Made by a program: the position numbers and the translations under genes
Assembly: GCF_019219025.1 (NCBI RefSeq)
Contig: NZ_JAHUWN010000008.1
Location: 1 to 64,000 of the forward strand
Direction: 5' to 3'
DNA from: Bacillus sp. sid0103
GTDB lineage: Bacteria > Bacillota > Bacilli > Bacillales_B > DSM-18226
DNA length: 64,000 nt
Shown here: one piece after another, positions 9,210 to 18,005 of the stretch
Layout: every line of letters begins with the position of its first letter
Numbering within the stretch: position 1 is the stretch's first letter
Notes under the pieces: model-generated
Database searches by the model: none
Seen by the model: the letters and a program-made list of their open reading frames with translations, nothing else
What the model was told of the DNA's origin: nothing

Positions 9210-12200
9210 TTATGATTTTAATTGACGCAGCATATCCTGAACTTTAATCATCATTTCTTTATAGAAACTATACAATTCTTCGCCGTTTACAAAATCCTTG
9301 TAGTCATAATCAAGAGCTTCTTTTTCCTTTTGATAGGTGGCAGCCATTTCCTCTAAGGCAGAAATCAGCTCTGTTGCCTGTTCCTCGCTAATCAAGTCAT
9401 TGCTCCTGCGTTCAGATTTCTTTTCGAGTTGGGCCATTTGTTTAGAAGTCAACTTTTTGAAAGCTTGATAGATTTCAAAATCTACGAATTTTGTTGTTTT
9501 CATTAAGTTAACGAACGGTTCCCAGGCATCTTCCTCAATCTCCTTATCGTACACGTAAAGAGCGCCTCTTTTCCGAATCGTTTTTGTATAAACAGCCTGG
9601 ATAAACTGATTCAGGGATACCTCTTTGTCTTTTTGTGATTCAATCCATTGCTCAATCTCAGCCATTTTTTCTTGAATCAGGTGATATTTTCTAACTTCTA
9701 CTTTCACCTTTTCAATGAGCTTCGGTGAGCGAATGAAGTTTTCTTTGGCTAATTCCAAATTGGTGCTTCCAAAAATATCACTGACACCATCAGATTCCAT
9801 CCCGCCTGAGAACATAGCTTTAAGCTGGCTCAACACCCGTTTCAGATTTCCAAGGCTTGCCTTATCAATCTGCTGCGGATCGACTTCATACTGTGCATAT
9901 AAATCCGAAAGGCTGATCTCTTTTGTAAAATGGCACTGGAACCGTGCGCTAGTATTATGAACTGCATTCTTCTCGGTGATACAGCCGAATGCGGACGCCT
10001 CATCAAATAGGGTGCGGACACTGGCATTGTATTGCTTAACGCGCTCATTTTGGTACGTATCTCCCCATGACTTTTCCGGAATTGGTGATGGGAGGTAAGC
10101 CCAGTTTTCTCTATCCGTTTGCACGAGATGGCGGCCGACGCCTTCTTTTTCCAAAATCGTTTTTTCATACGAAGTTTCGTAAATGGCTAGTGGGGAATAG
10201 GCGAATAACGGAATCCCATTTTTCGTATTCAACCAGAAAATTCGATTCTTTAATTCGCTTTCTTTAATCGTGAACCGGGAATGGCTTAAGGAATGCCTCT
10301 CGAAATTTTTAATTCCATTGAAAATATTCGGCGCTTTTACTGGTACGGAGACAAAGCCCCATTGCGGGAAGTGCAACTGTCCGTTACTGTTGGCAAGATG
10401 GAATACTGGCAGGGCGTCGCGGTCCAGTCTAGCGGCAATTTTATCTTCAATAATTTTGTCAATCGGTTGATCTTCACCGTATTTCATGCGTAAAAAGTCT
10501 TCCATTGATTTTGTGATCAATTCACCGAACTGATCGGTTAAGAATTCAGACACCGTGCCGACGACATCCACTTCGGACTCCTTGATCCAATAGGTTGATT
10601 TTTCAAGAAGCATTTCGGACCACTGCTGGACCAATAATTCACCGTCTTTGGAATCAAACAGGCGCTGGATTTCACGTGCAACATCTGGTACACTGACCAA
10701 ATGCCAATAATAGGTGACATCATTCTCGTGTTTGATTTCCTCGCCATCCACCAGGATATCGGCATTCTTTTCAAATATTCCTCTTAATGTTTCGAGGATT
10801 TCTTTATACACTTCATAAATTTTGTTGTTTTGACTATTAAGAAGTTGGTATAGGTCCTCATAAAATTCAATCATTTCTTCAATCCGGACCTTTTCAGCTC
10901 GAGCATCATATTCATTCAGCTTGGCCTCAATATAGGCATTCTTTTTGCGATCCTTAGAGATAAAGGCACTTCTGGCATCTTCAAGTTTATTTAAGGCATA
11001 TTCCTGATCAGTAGAAATAGCTCTCGGAAGGCGCTCTAAGCGGTCGCGAAGTCCTTCCGTATAAGCCTGCAGGGTTTTTAATAGGCAGAATCCATCATTT
11101 GAATAGATTAATCGCGATGCAAAAATCGGTCCTTTTTTCGGATGAAGGAACAGACGCTCAATTTGACGGCGGAACTCTTCCATAATCTCGCCAGGGAGTT
11201 GTTTCTTGCATTTGCGATATTGTTCTTGTGCTTTTAATAAAAATTCACGATCTAATTCGTCATCGATATTAATGACAGACGTTTTGATCACGTTGTTGTA
11301 AGAGAAGCGGTCACTATTTTCAAAACCGGATAAGGCTTCCGGTACACGTTCGTTAAAGCGGTGATGGACAGAATCCGGATCAATCCGCAGTTTTTCTAGA
11401 AATTGCTCCACTTCTGTTTGATCGGGGCCTGCATCAAACATGCTGTTCATTTTTTCAAACAGCTTATAACCGATATACGTAGTCATTTCTTCGAGAGGAA
11501 TTTCTGCCATCGAGGCACCGATAATGTTGTATTGGTAGTTGGCCGCATAGGGCTTTGGCATTTGTGCAATATTAGTCCGGATGTTACTAATATAATCATG
11601 AATCGCGAACTCTTCGCCCGATTTCTTTTCCTCGTTTGCCATGAAGTTGGTAATATTTTCTGCGGTGACATTCATGCAGTAATCATACGCATTCTCGAGC
11701 CATTTTCCTTCTAAGTTCGTCCCTGAGATTAAATGACAGAGATTAAAGGGCGGCATTGGAGTGTTAACCTCTAACAGGCTGCCGTACCTCTGTTTGAACC
11801 GTTCATTTCGTTCATCGGCATTCATCCAATAATCCAGCTCTTTTAATGCGGCATAGCCATTTTTCTCAATGTATTCAACGGTGTGCGAGCTTAGGCCGCG
11901 TTTGGAAAGATTGACATCGGGAGTGAAAAGATAGCCGAGAATACTTACTTTATCCACGCCTGTTGGGCCAAATTTACGCTCCATAATCCCGCGGGTGATG
12001 TAGGAAATATCAAGATAGCAGCCACTGCCGGTTCCGCCGGAAAGTCCGGTTAGGATGAAGACATACAACCGTTTATTGGTCCCTTCGAGGACGGCCTCTA
12101 TTTTTCGTTCAATGGTTTGGACCACTTGATTGATCTTGGTGAAAAGAAGCAATCGCCCCGCCTGACGGACACCTGAAGCACCGCTGATCCCATCGGTAAT

Positions 12201-12602
12201 GAGCAGTTCCGGTGAGAGCCATTCCTTTATGTAGGGCTCAATCGTGCTCCTATTTTGAAGCAGGCCGCCAATTTCCGGGTTGGAAAGGAGGACAAATTCC
12301 TTGTTTGGGTCAAGCCCGATGCCTTTATACTTTTTATTACGGTCATATTCATTTGTTTCAAAGGCTAGAAATTCAATATTATTTGGCTTATCCTTTTTCT
12401 TTTTGGATAAAGGGTCCTGAGGCAGTTTGAAACGGCGATTAACTTGATATTTTAATCGTAATAGGGCATCAATGCCTGTACCGCCAAGGCCGATGACCAG
12501 CATTGGATTATCTATGGTATCCACGCGGATTTTCTCTGAAATAATCCCTCCGCCTAAGGAAACATCTAACTGCTGAATATGCTCTCTCACACTTGCTCTC
12601 AT
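9210..12602 (-). CDS. Tubulin-like (FtsZ/tubulin superfamily) protein
   Basis: 1130 aa. The open frame extends 38 codons further upstream, but ATG 12602 is chosen because GGGAGGA lies seven bases before it and the extra stretch runs into repeat DNA. A GLGGTG loop at residues 38-43 and the tubulin signature SGGTGSG at 188-194 mark a GTP-binding tubulin/FtsZ fold in the N-terminal ~450 residues. The rest is long, charged and helical (for example residues ~560-640 and the last 150), far larger than FtsZ (~380 aa). It fits the bacterial tubulin-like family often found as a single large gene beside vWA proteins (Pfam Tubulin_2, from memory). It probably polymerises or assembles in a GTP-dependent way in the cytoplasm; partners are likely the cluster proteins. 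Confidence 0.85.
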   Translation of the reverse strand: MRASVREHIQQLDVSLGGGIISEKIRVDTIDNPMLVIGLGGTGIDALLRLKYQVNRRFKLPQDPLSKKKKDKPNNIEFLAFETNEYDRNKKYKGIGLDPNKEFVLLSNPEIGGLLQNRSTIEPYIKEWLSPELLITDGISGASGVRQAGRLLLFTKINQVVQTIERKIEAVLEGTNKRLYVFILTGLSGGTGSGCYLDISYITRGIMERKFGPTGVDKVSILGYLFTPDVNLSKRGLSSHTVEYIEKNGYAALKELDYWMNADERNERFKQRYGSLLEVNTPMPPFNLCHLISGTNLEGKWLENAYDYCMNVTAENITNFMANEEKKSGEEFAIHDYISNIRTNIAQMPKPYAANYQYNIIGASMAEIPLEEMTTYIGYKLFEKMNSMFDAGPDQTEVEQFLEKLRIDPDSVHHRFNERVPEALSGFENSDRFSYNNVIKTSVINIDDELDREFLLKAQEQYRKCKKQLPGEIMEEFRRQIERLFLHPKKGPIFASRLIYSNDGFCLLKTLQAYTEGLRDRLERLPRAISTDQEYALNKLEDARSAFISKDRKKNAYIEAKLNEYDARAEKVRIEEMIEFYEDLYQLLNSQNNKIYEVYKEILETLRGIFEKNADILVDGEEIKHENDVTYYWHLVSVPDVAREIQRLFDSKDGELLVQQWSEMLLEKSTYWIKESEVDVVGTVSEFLTDQFGELITKSMEDFLRMKYGEDQPIDKIIEDKIAARLDRDALPVFHLANSNGQLHFPQWGFVSVPVKAPNIFNGIKNFERHSLSHSRFTIKESELKNRIFWLNTKNGIPLFAYSPLAIYETSYEKTILEKEGVGRHLVQTDRENWAYLPSPIPEKSWGDTYQNERVKQYNASVRTLFDEASAFGCITEKNAVHNTSARFQCHFTKEISLSDLYAQYEVDPQQIDKASLGNLKRVLSQLKAMFSGGMESDGVSDIFGSTNLELAKENFIRSPKLIEKVKVEVRKYHLIQEKMAEIEQWIESQKDKEVSLNQFIQAVYTKTIRKRGALYVYDKEIEEDAWEPFVNLMKTTKFVDFEIYQAFKKLTSKQMAQLEKKSERRSNDLISEEQATELISALEEMAATYQKEKEALDYDYKDFVNGEELYSFYKEMMIKVQDMLRQLKS

Positions 12603-12704
12603 GCAAAAATTCCTCCCTGGCTGTAAAATAATACAATCTCTCCCACATATATGACGAAAAATAACGGGATAAGGATTCAATTTAGGGTGCCAAGCTCCAC
12701 AAAT

Positions 12705-12717
12705 GGTGCCTGACACC
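12705..12717. repeat. 13-bp motif GGTGTCAGGCACC, copy 1
   Basis: GGTGCCTGACACC, the complement of the motif found in full also at 16307, 23510 and 25310 and in part at 21136. It lies in the gap upstream of the tubulin-like gene, beside the 147-bp repeat. Confidence 0.8.
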
Positions 12718-12723
12718 CTATTT

Positions 12724-12870
12724 CAGGCGCTTCCGCTTTTCTTTTTGTCCGGCTGCAGCGCCTAGGGGCTCGGGTCATAAGCCAATCCGTCCTGAAGGTT
12801 AAAAAGCAACCTTCACGCCGGCTCGTCTTATGCCTGTCGCCCCTGAGCAAGGCGCCTCCGCTTTTCTTTT
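12724..12870. repeat. 147-bp dispersed repeat bounded by direct repeats
   Basis: Begins and ends with nearly identical ~21-base direct repeats (AGGCGCTTCCGCTTTTC at 12725 and AGGCGCCTCCGCTTTTC at 12850). Inside are a GC-rich core (GCAGCGCCTAGGGGCTCGGG) and a hairpin GAAGGTT...AACCTTC at 12796-12816. I recall very similar blocks scattered in Bacillaceae genomes. It fills the gap between the vWA gene and the tubulin-like gene and reaches the vWA stop codon. It could act as a transcription boundary inside the cluster. Confidence 0.7.
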
Positions 12871-14644
12871 AACTGATATACTCTATAAATATTGATTTAT
12901 TAACCTTTTTTAGAACGATTCTTAGACGATCGTTTTTCTTTATTTCAAAGCCCTTTTTGGCATCGATGGCGCGTCCGCCTTTTTCAATGGTACCGTCTGA
13001 GTTGTTGATGAGCAGAAGCTTATCGCCGGCAGCAGGTTTGAAAATGATTTGCTCGGTTTCGGCGAATTCAGGTGCCAGAGACAGGAGTTGATGCATGCGG
13101 AACTTCCTTTTAAACCCCTTTAACTTTTTGTATTGTGGATTGGTTCGTTCGCCTGTATCTTCATCCTTCATTTCCACAACGATTTGCCCGCTAAAGCCGC
13201 GGCTGGCTTGCTTCATTTTTGCTAATAGAATAGAAACAAGGGCTACAAGCAGGAGGGCGCCAACAACGGCCGCAACTAGATAAAGCCACGGAAAAGGCTT
13301 CTCGTCTTCCGTATTTGCAGGTTTGACTGCAGCAGGAGACTTGGCTGTATGTTGAACCGTAATCTTTTGTGGTGAGGTTTCCCGGAAAAAGCTATTGTCT
13401 TCCGCTTTGACAACCACCTCATAACTAGAGGCATTTCCAAGCTTGAATTGTCCTGTAAAGGCTTGATCATCAGCGGTTAAAGCAACCTCCTCCGTTTTGC
13501 CTTTATCAAGGTCCTTCACAAAAAGTGTTGCTTTCATTGCTTGATAGATATCTTTATCAGAAATAACGGTGCCGTTATCTTCAAAAAAGGCACTTATTTT
13601 GACTGTGTCACCTGCTTTGTAGATCTGTTTAGCAAGTGGACTCAGCTTAAGCTGTAAATCATAGTTAAAAACGAGATTAACATCGATTTTATCCTGATTG
13701 ACGCCTTTAACCTTCAGAGTCCAATCACCTTGTATGGGCTTCAACAGCTTTACCATCGAGTAAGTTTTTGATTTTGAAAATAGGACTTGGTCGGAAGGAA
13801 TGGCAAGCTCCTGACCGGAAGGATTCACCAACTTTACCTCGACTGGTTTACTAGACATCAGCGAAATATTGGCTTCTAACACATTTTCATTGGGGACATG
13901 TATGTTGATATCCTGAAATTGGCCGTTCCCGACAATTTGTTTCAAAGGGACAACTTTTAACTTTAGGTGGTTGGCAAAGATTTCACTAAGAATGCCAGGC
14001 AGCTTGTCAGCTGAGGTTGCTTCGAAGAATTTGCCGTTTGTCTGTTTGGCTACATCGGTGAGAACGTCTTTGTTCAGCTTGCCGTTTGCGTTTAATCCAA
14101 TTGTATAGATTGGATACCCCTTTTCCTTTGCGGCAGTGATGGCTTTTTCCAAATCGCTATTCGCTTCTTTTAAAGTCTTAGCCTTTTTGGGATCCATTTC
14201 GTTATTTCCATCAGCAAGAAGGACAATCAGCGGGTAGTAATCCTGTTCATGGCTGGAATCGAGCACCTTTACAGCCTCGCTAACCCCGGTTGATAAATCC
14301 GTATATGTGTATTTCTCAAGAGAATCAATAAAATCCTTGAGATCTTTCTTATCCTGATTCGAGCGGATTTTAACTAATGCCTTTTCGCGCATAACCGCAT
14401 CTGCATACGCGATGGCGCCAATTTTATCACCATTAAAGGAGGCCATATCAATGAACATCTTCATCGCTTCATTGCTAATATTCCTAGGGTCGCTGCTTTT
14501 CATTGAATTACTAACATCCACGACTAGCATCCCTTCTATTCGGGAAGTGGAATTTAATGGACTGGCAGCACGTACACTATAATAGTTCATGCTGCAGAAA
14601 AGACACGCGATTACTATAAAACTACTTATCCATTTTTTTAACAT
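12869..14644 (-). CDS. Secreted/membrane vWA domain protein with cytosolic C-terminal domain
   Basis: 591 aa, ATG after GGAGGT at nine bases. Signal sequence at residues 1-27 (IVIACLFCSMNYY core, ends near RAAS). vWA domain at ~35-225 with the metal site DVSNS at 43-47, YTDLSTG and LADGNNE. Then ~200 residues of beta-rich, Ig-like sequence, one membrane segment near 450-475 (YLVAAVVGALLLVALVSILL) and a ~115-residue cytosolic domain of beta character ending in KVNKSIFIEYIS. Topology is thus sensor outside, signalling domain inside. It is the first gene of the minus-strand cluster but is separated from the tubulin-like gene by 266 bases holding repeats, so the two may have separate promoters. 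Confidence 0.85.
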   Translation of the reverse strand: MLKKWISSFIVIACLFCSMNYYSVRAASPLNSTSRIEGMLVVDVSNSMKSSDPRNISNEAMKMFIDMASFNGDKIGAIAYADAVMREKALVKIRSNQDKKDLKDFIDSLEKYTYTDLSTGVSEAVKVLDSSHEQDYYPLIVLLADGNNEMDPKKAKTLKEANSDLEKAITAAKEKGYPIYTIGLNANGKLNKDVLTDVAKQTNGKFFEATSADKLPGILSEIFANHLKLKVVPLKQIVGNGQFQDINIHVPNENVLEANISLMSSKPVEVKLVNPSGQELAIPSDQVLFSKSKTYSMVKLLKPIQGDWTLKVKGVNQDKIDVNLVFNYDLQLKLSPLAKQIYKAGDTVKISAFFEDNGTVISDKDIYQAMKATLFVKDLDKGKTEEVALTADDQAFTGQFKLGNASSYEVVVKAEDNSFFRETSPQKITVQHTAKSPAAVKPANTEDEKPFPWLYLVAAVVGALLLVALVSILLAKMKQASRGFSGQIVVEMKDEDTGERTNPQYKKLKGFKRKFRMHQLLSLAPEFAETEQIIFKPAAGDKLLLINNSDGTIEKGGRAIDAKKGFEIKKNDRLRIVLKKVNKSIFIEYIS

Positions 14645-14752
14645 GTGTGTGCAACCTCCAACAGCAGTTTCCTTTTCGGGTAATAGTTATAATTTTTGCA
14701 ATATACTCTCATTTTACCATCGTTACCCTATTATTCCCAAACATATCCTATC

Positions 14753-14781
14753 TTTAAATATTAAAATATTACCATTATAAT
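14753..14781 (+). promoter_or_regulatory. Candidate sigma-A promoter for the 14845-17717 operon
   Basis: TTTAAA at 14753-14758 and TATAAT at 14776-14781 with a 17-base spacer, about 60 bases before the first plus-strand start codon. The -10 is perfect and the -35 is weak. The 200-base gap 14645-14844 must also hold the divergent promoter of the vWA gene, which I could not place confidently. Confidence 0.4.
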
Positions 14782-14844
14782 ATACTAAATGAATTTTTTG
14801 GAAATTATCGCCTCACCCAAAACTGTCAAAGAGGGGAAGAACGA

Positions 14845-14994
14845 ATGTATAGCATTGTATTTACGAGCCTGCTAGTTTTAATTCTTATCTGGAAAACGTT
14901 TAAATTAGTTAAAAACAAACGGAACAGTGGAAATTTCGATGATATCGACGATGAGTTGGTCATCATGTTGAATGAAGGTGATTCCAATCGCTAA
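14845..14994 (+). CDS. 49-aa single-pass membrane peptide
   Basis: ATG preceded by GAGGGGAAGA at a good distance. The product begins with one hydrophobic helix (residues ~4-16, IVFTSLLVLILIW), then basic residues, then an acidic tail (DDIDDEL). It overlaps the start of the next gene by 23 bases, which implies translational coupling. It is first in the plus-strand operon divergent from the vWA gene. No family recognised. Confidence 0.65.
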   Translation: MYSIVFTSLLVLILIWKTFKLVKNKRNSGNFDDIDDELVIMLNEGDSNR

Positions 14995-15919
14995 GCAAGC
15001 CATCCAGCTTTCCAAGAAAAATAGGACGAAATATTGTTATCAAAAACTGAAAATGTGTAAAAAGTGCAATCGTTATTCTGTTTTAAAAGAGGAAGAATGC
15101 CCAACATGCGGTTCGACTTTTGTGGGGATCGAGAGCATCGTCCATTCAATTTTTCGAAACCGTTTATTTACGGAAGCTATAAGAATATTGATTCTGGTTT
15201 GTATTGGAATTGTAGCGGCTCCAACGGTAAAAACGCTCTATCTCTCGTTAATCACTGGGGTCATTTTTGTGAGTAGCTATATCATTCTCACGGTCACTTT
15301 TATGAAAAGTGAATATTTTATGGTGCTGAAAAAGCTGCTTCGCGCCGACTTTCGAAAAATTCAAGCCGGTATTCAGTTTGATAGCAACCTTGCCAAAGAG
15401 GATGTCAAAGCGGGAAAACTGGCCCCGGCCTATGATAAGCTGCGTGAGATTGGTGATTTTATTTATAGCGATCAGGTGAAAATACGCCGAGTCATGGTCT
15501 TGAATGATATCGTGCTAAGAAGAGACATGGAGCTTGAACTTGAATCTCTTATTCCTTCATCCTATGATAAGGATTTTGTGAAATATGCCCTGGAGATATT
15601 AAAAATCAATCGGACCCTGTTTACCAAAAAGTGTATCGCCTATTTTATTCAATATCGGGATGCTATTGTAAAGGATTTCGGGATCGATTCACTTATTGCT
15701 GCCGCTGGGACGGCGTTACGAATGAAACTGTACATTCAAGAATTCTCAGACTTCATTGAGGAATTCCTTGAATATTTTCCAAAGGACCGGTTTTTAAGGC
15801 TGTGCAATATTCTCTATTCAAACCCAGATGCAAAGTGGGGCAGTCTTGAGGAAAAAGCAAAGCGTTTGGTTGCAATCAAATATCATTATGATCCTGATTT
15901 TAAACGGTTTGTTTCGTAG
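14972..15919 (+). CDS. Zinc-ribbon membrane protein, function unknown
   Basis: 315 aa. C29, C32, C43 and C46 form a C-x2-C...C-x2-C zinc ribbon. Two hydrophobic segments follow (about residues 70-88 and 90-112), then a ~200-residue helical cytosolic part that looks repeat-like (alpha-alpha hairpins). The start lies inside the preceding small gene and has no clear ribosome site, so coupled initiation is likely; the exact start is uncertain. Seventeen bases separate it from the next gene. Zinc ribbons are also present in the GTPase of the divergent cluster, which hints at, but does not prove, a shared system. Confidence 0.7.
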   Translation: MKVIPIAKQAIQLSKKNRTKYCYQKLKMCKKCNRYSVLKEEECPTCGSTFVGIESIVHSIFRNRLFTEAIRILILVCIGIVAAPTVKTLYLSLITGVIFVSSYIILTVTFMKSEYFMVLKKLLRADFRKIQAGIQFDSNLAKEDVKAGKLAPAYDKLREIGDFIYSDQVKIRRVMVLNDIVLRRDMELELESLIPSSYDKDFVKYALEILKINRTLFTKKCIAYFIQYRDAIVKDFGIDSLIAAAGTALRMKLYIQEFSDFIEEFLEYFPKDRFLRLCNILYSNPDAKWGSLEEKAKRLVAIKYHYDPDFKRFVS

Positions 15920-15935
15920 AAAGGATTATAAAATC

Positions 15936-17717
15936 ATGTTTAAATCAACCCTATACAAAAAAGTAAATTGGTCCCGGAATGTTTCCTTACTTATTCTGGC
16001 TATATTGCTTGTCGGTGTGAGCGGAAAAATCATCATGGCGCATGAAAAACTAAGAACCTATAAGGAAGCGGTAAAGCTTTATCAGTCAGGAGAATTAGTG
16101 GCAGCGGAAGAAAAGTTTCGGGCAGCTAAACTGAATGTTTTTGTGACAGACCACAACAAAGACATCAATCAAAAGCTCTCTATCCTCTCACCTATTCGAA
16201 AAGCCATGGAAGAATTCGATAACAAAGCAGCCAATTATAAGGAAGAGAACGACCTCGATAAGCTTGTATCGATTTATGACCGCTGGCAGGAAAGCCAGAA
16301 AAAATGGGTGTCAGGCACCAGCGTTCAAAAGGATATGTACGGAGAAATGGTGGCGTTGACGAATATGGATAGGGATATGAAGGGATATTTTTCGACGATT
16401 AAGAAGGTGAACCTTGATAAATTAGTACATGATTCAATCAATGGTATTTCTGAAGAGGAGGAGATCTATACTATCCTCAACAAAATTCCAATTGAATATT
16501 ACGGCAAACGCTCGTCCGCCAAGACAAAAGAAGTCCAAACAGCGTTCGAAAACTATTACTCCACAAAGCTCAATAAAATAATCGGAAATGGCTCTGTTTC
16601 ATCCATTGTAGATGAGGGAAACAGACAATTTAGTGCCCTCAAGGTATTGTCAATGGATTCGGACTGGCTCGAGGAAACACTCGATGCGAACCTATTAAGG
16701 ATTGTAACAAAGGCGATGAATAAAAAGGATTATGCAGCCTATGCCGACGCAGCGAGCACGATCAAAAAATTAGAGGGGAATATGAACGATACGAAAGTTT
16801 TTGTTTATATTGAAAAATCCACAGGTGAGGCTTTAACGAAAGCAGAAAATCTTACAGCGGCGAACCAATACAAAGATGCGATCAGCATCTATGTAGCGTT
16901 AAAACCATTGAGGGACACCGCAAAATTAATTTCAAAAGCAAATCTTGCTTGGGATAAATATCAACCCATTCGTGTCTTGGAGCGCTTATATACTGGAAAA
17001 GAATTTTCAACAGTCGTGAAGGCTAGCAACAAATTTGGTGCTGATAGCGTTGTTGCTGCTATCTCCACCGACGGCGGCATTTATTATGGCCAACTGACCG
17101 GTGAAGAAGCGATGGTGGTAACGGAGGGTTCAATCGAAGGGGCACCGGCCATTCATAAGCTCGTGTTTCAAAGCAGTTTAAGTTCATCTGATCATCCTGT
17201 TATTTATATTGATGCAAAGTCATCAGAGCGGAAGCACCGTTACTTGGCCTATGAAGTCAGCGGTGGATCCATGGTGAACATTCTTGATGTCGAAGCAGAT
17301 GGTTTGACCATTGAATCGAACCAAGTTTTAGTGGTTGATAATCCAGTTGGACAGGGAGAAGGCGAACTCGCCTACTTTGAACCAGATCTTAATAGGAAGT
17401 ATCAATTTACCCAAACAAAGGAAACCTATGAAGATATCAACGTAGAGGAAATTGCGAACTACTATGGGAAAAAAGTTCGTTTTACCGCCTATACCGATTC
17501 TCAGCTAGATGACGGAATGTTGGTTACCTTATCGGAAACCTTTAATGAAAGTACAGAGGAATGGAAGAAAACATATTTGTTATTAAAAGGCTACTCCGAA
17601 TTTACAACGTACACCAGTTATACAGTGAGTGGCGTTTTTGATAGCTATACAGATATTACCGATGAAAATGGCGAATCGCTGCATGTCCCTGTTTTCCAAG
17701 TAGGAAAAGTCGAATAA
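15936..17717 (+). CDS. Membrane-anchored protein with helical repeats and beta-rich C-terminus
   Basis: 593 aa. The open frame starts at 15828 inside the previous gene, but ATG 15936 follows AGAAAGGA at ten bases and gives a clean N-terminal anchor (hydrophobic residues ~16-33, then outside). Residues ~40-330 are helical with a TPR-like pattern (YKEAVKLYQSGELVAAEEKF). The C-terminal ~230 residues are beta-rich. It carries the 13-bp repeat motif in frame at 16307-16319 (encoding V-S-G-T). I recognise no family. As the last gene of the operon it probably works with the zinc-ribbon membrane protein. Confidence 0.75.
   Translation: MFKSTLYKKVNWSRNVSLLILAILLVGVSGKIIMAHEKLRTYKEAVKLYQSGELVAAEEKFRAAKLNVFVTDHNKDINQKLSILSPIRKAMEEFDNKAANYKEENDLDKLVSIYDRWQESQKKWVSGTSVQKDMYGEMVALTNMDRDMKGYFSTIKKVNLDKLVHDSINGISEEEEIYTILNKIPIEYYGKRSSAKTKEVQTAFENYYSTKLNKIIGNGSVSSIVDEGNRQFSALKVLSMDSDWLEETLDANLLRIVTKAMNKKDYAAYADAASTIKKLEGNMNDTKVFVYIEKSTGEALTKAENLTAANQYKDAISIYVALKPLRDTAKLISKANLAWDKYQPIRVLERLYTGKEFSTVVKASNKFGADSVVAAISTDGGIYYGQLTGEEAMVVTEGSIEGAPAIHKLVFQSSLSSSDHPVIYIDAKSSERKHRYLAYEVSGGSMVNILDVEADGLTIESNQVLVVDNPVGQGEGELAYFEPDLNRKYQFTQTKETYEDINVEEIANYYGKKVRFTAYTDSQLDDGMLVTLSETFNESTEEWKKTYLLLKGYSEFTTYTSYTVSGVFDSYTDITDENGESLHVPVFQVGKVE
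16307..16319 (+). repeat. 13-bp motif GGTGTCAGGCACC, copy 2 (inside a gene)
   Basis: Exact motif inside the membrane-anchored protein gene, read in frame as GTG-TCA-GGC-ACC (Val-Ser-Gly-Thr). Confidence 0.8.
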
Positions 17718-17724
17718 TCATAGA

Positions 17725-17764
17725 AGGCCAACCGAAGGCAGATGCCAACGTTTGGTCTTTTTTT
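17725..17764 (+). terminator. Terminator of the 14845-17717 operon
   Basis: AGGCCAACCG (17725-17734) pairs with CGTTTGGTCT with one mismatch and one wobble, followed by a run of seven T at 17758-17764. Confidence 0.75.
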
Positions 17765-17766
17765 AT

Positions 17767-17953
17767 AGGCTGTGTTATATATGGATGTTGATTTCCGCTC
17801 CAGGCGCGTGCGGTTCAAGGGCGTTGCGGGGAACCTCCTCGTCGCTTTGCTCCTGCGGGGTCTCCCCAGCTCCGTACTCCCGCAAGAGTCTCGCGCGCCT
17901 TCCGCTTCATTCAACATGGCTAAAATATCAATAATAAACCTTTAACACAGCCT
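17767..17953. repeat. 187-bp element with 11-bp terminal inverted repeats (long variant)
   Basis: Perfect terminal inverted repeats AGGCTGTGTTA (17767-17777) and TAACACAGCCT (17943-17953). It shares TGTTGATTTCCGCTCCA near the left end and ATCAATAATAAAC-TTTAACACAGCC at the right end with the 78-bp copy at 35917. The middle (~100 bases) is GC-rich and absent from the short copy. No coding sequence. It looks like a small non-autonomous element or a mobile hairpin repeat. Confidence 0.7.
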
Positions 17954-17960
17954 TTTTATA

Positions 17961-17994
17961 AAAAAAATAGCCAGTCCCAAAAGAGACCGGCCAT
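17961..17994 (-). terminator. Terminator of the DUF4359 gene
   Basis: On the minus strand ATGGCCGGTCTC and GGGACTGGCTAT pair over 12 bases with wobbles, followed by a T run (17961-17967 on the complement). Confidence 0.75.
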
Positions 17995-18005
17995 TGACTA
18001 ACGAT

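Noticed and set aside
12603..12716. Extra 38 N-terminal codons of the tubulin-like protein
   Set aside because: They run through repeat DNA and lack a ribosome site, while ATG 12602 has GGGAGGA at the right distance and precedes the conserved part.
15828..15935. Longer N-terminus for the membrane-anchored protein, overlapping the upstream gene
   Set aside because: ATG 15936 has a clear ribosome site and gives a proper anchor; the upstream part is the previous gene in another frame.
17645..17917. 90-codon minus-strand frame over the operon end and the 187-bp element
   Set aside because: It spans a gene end, a terminator and a non-coding repeat; no start signal.
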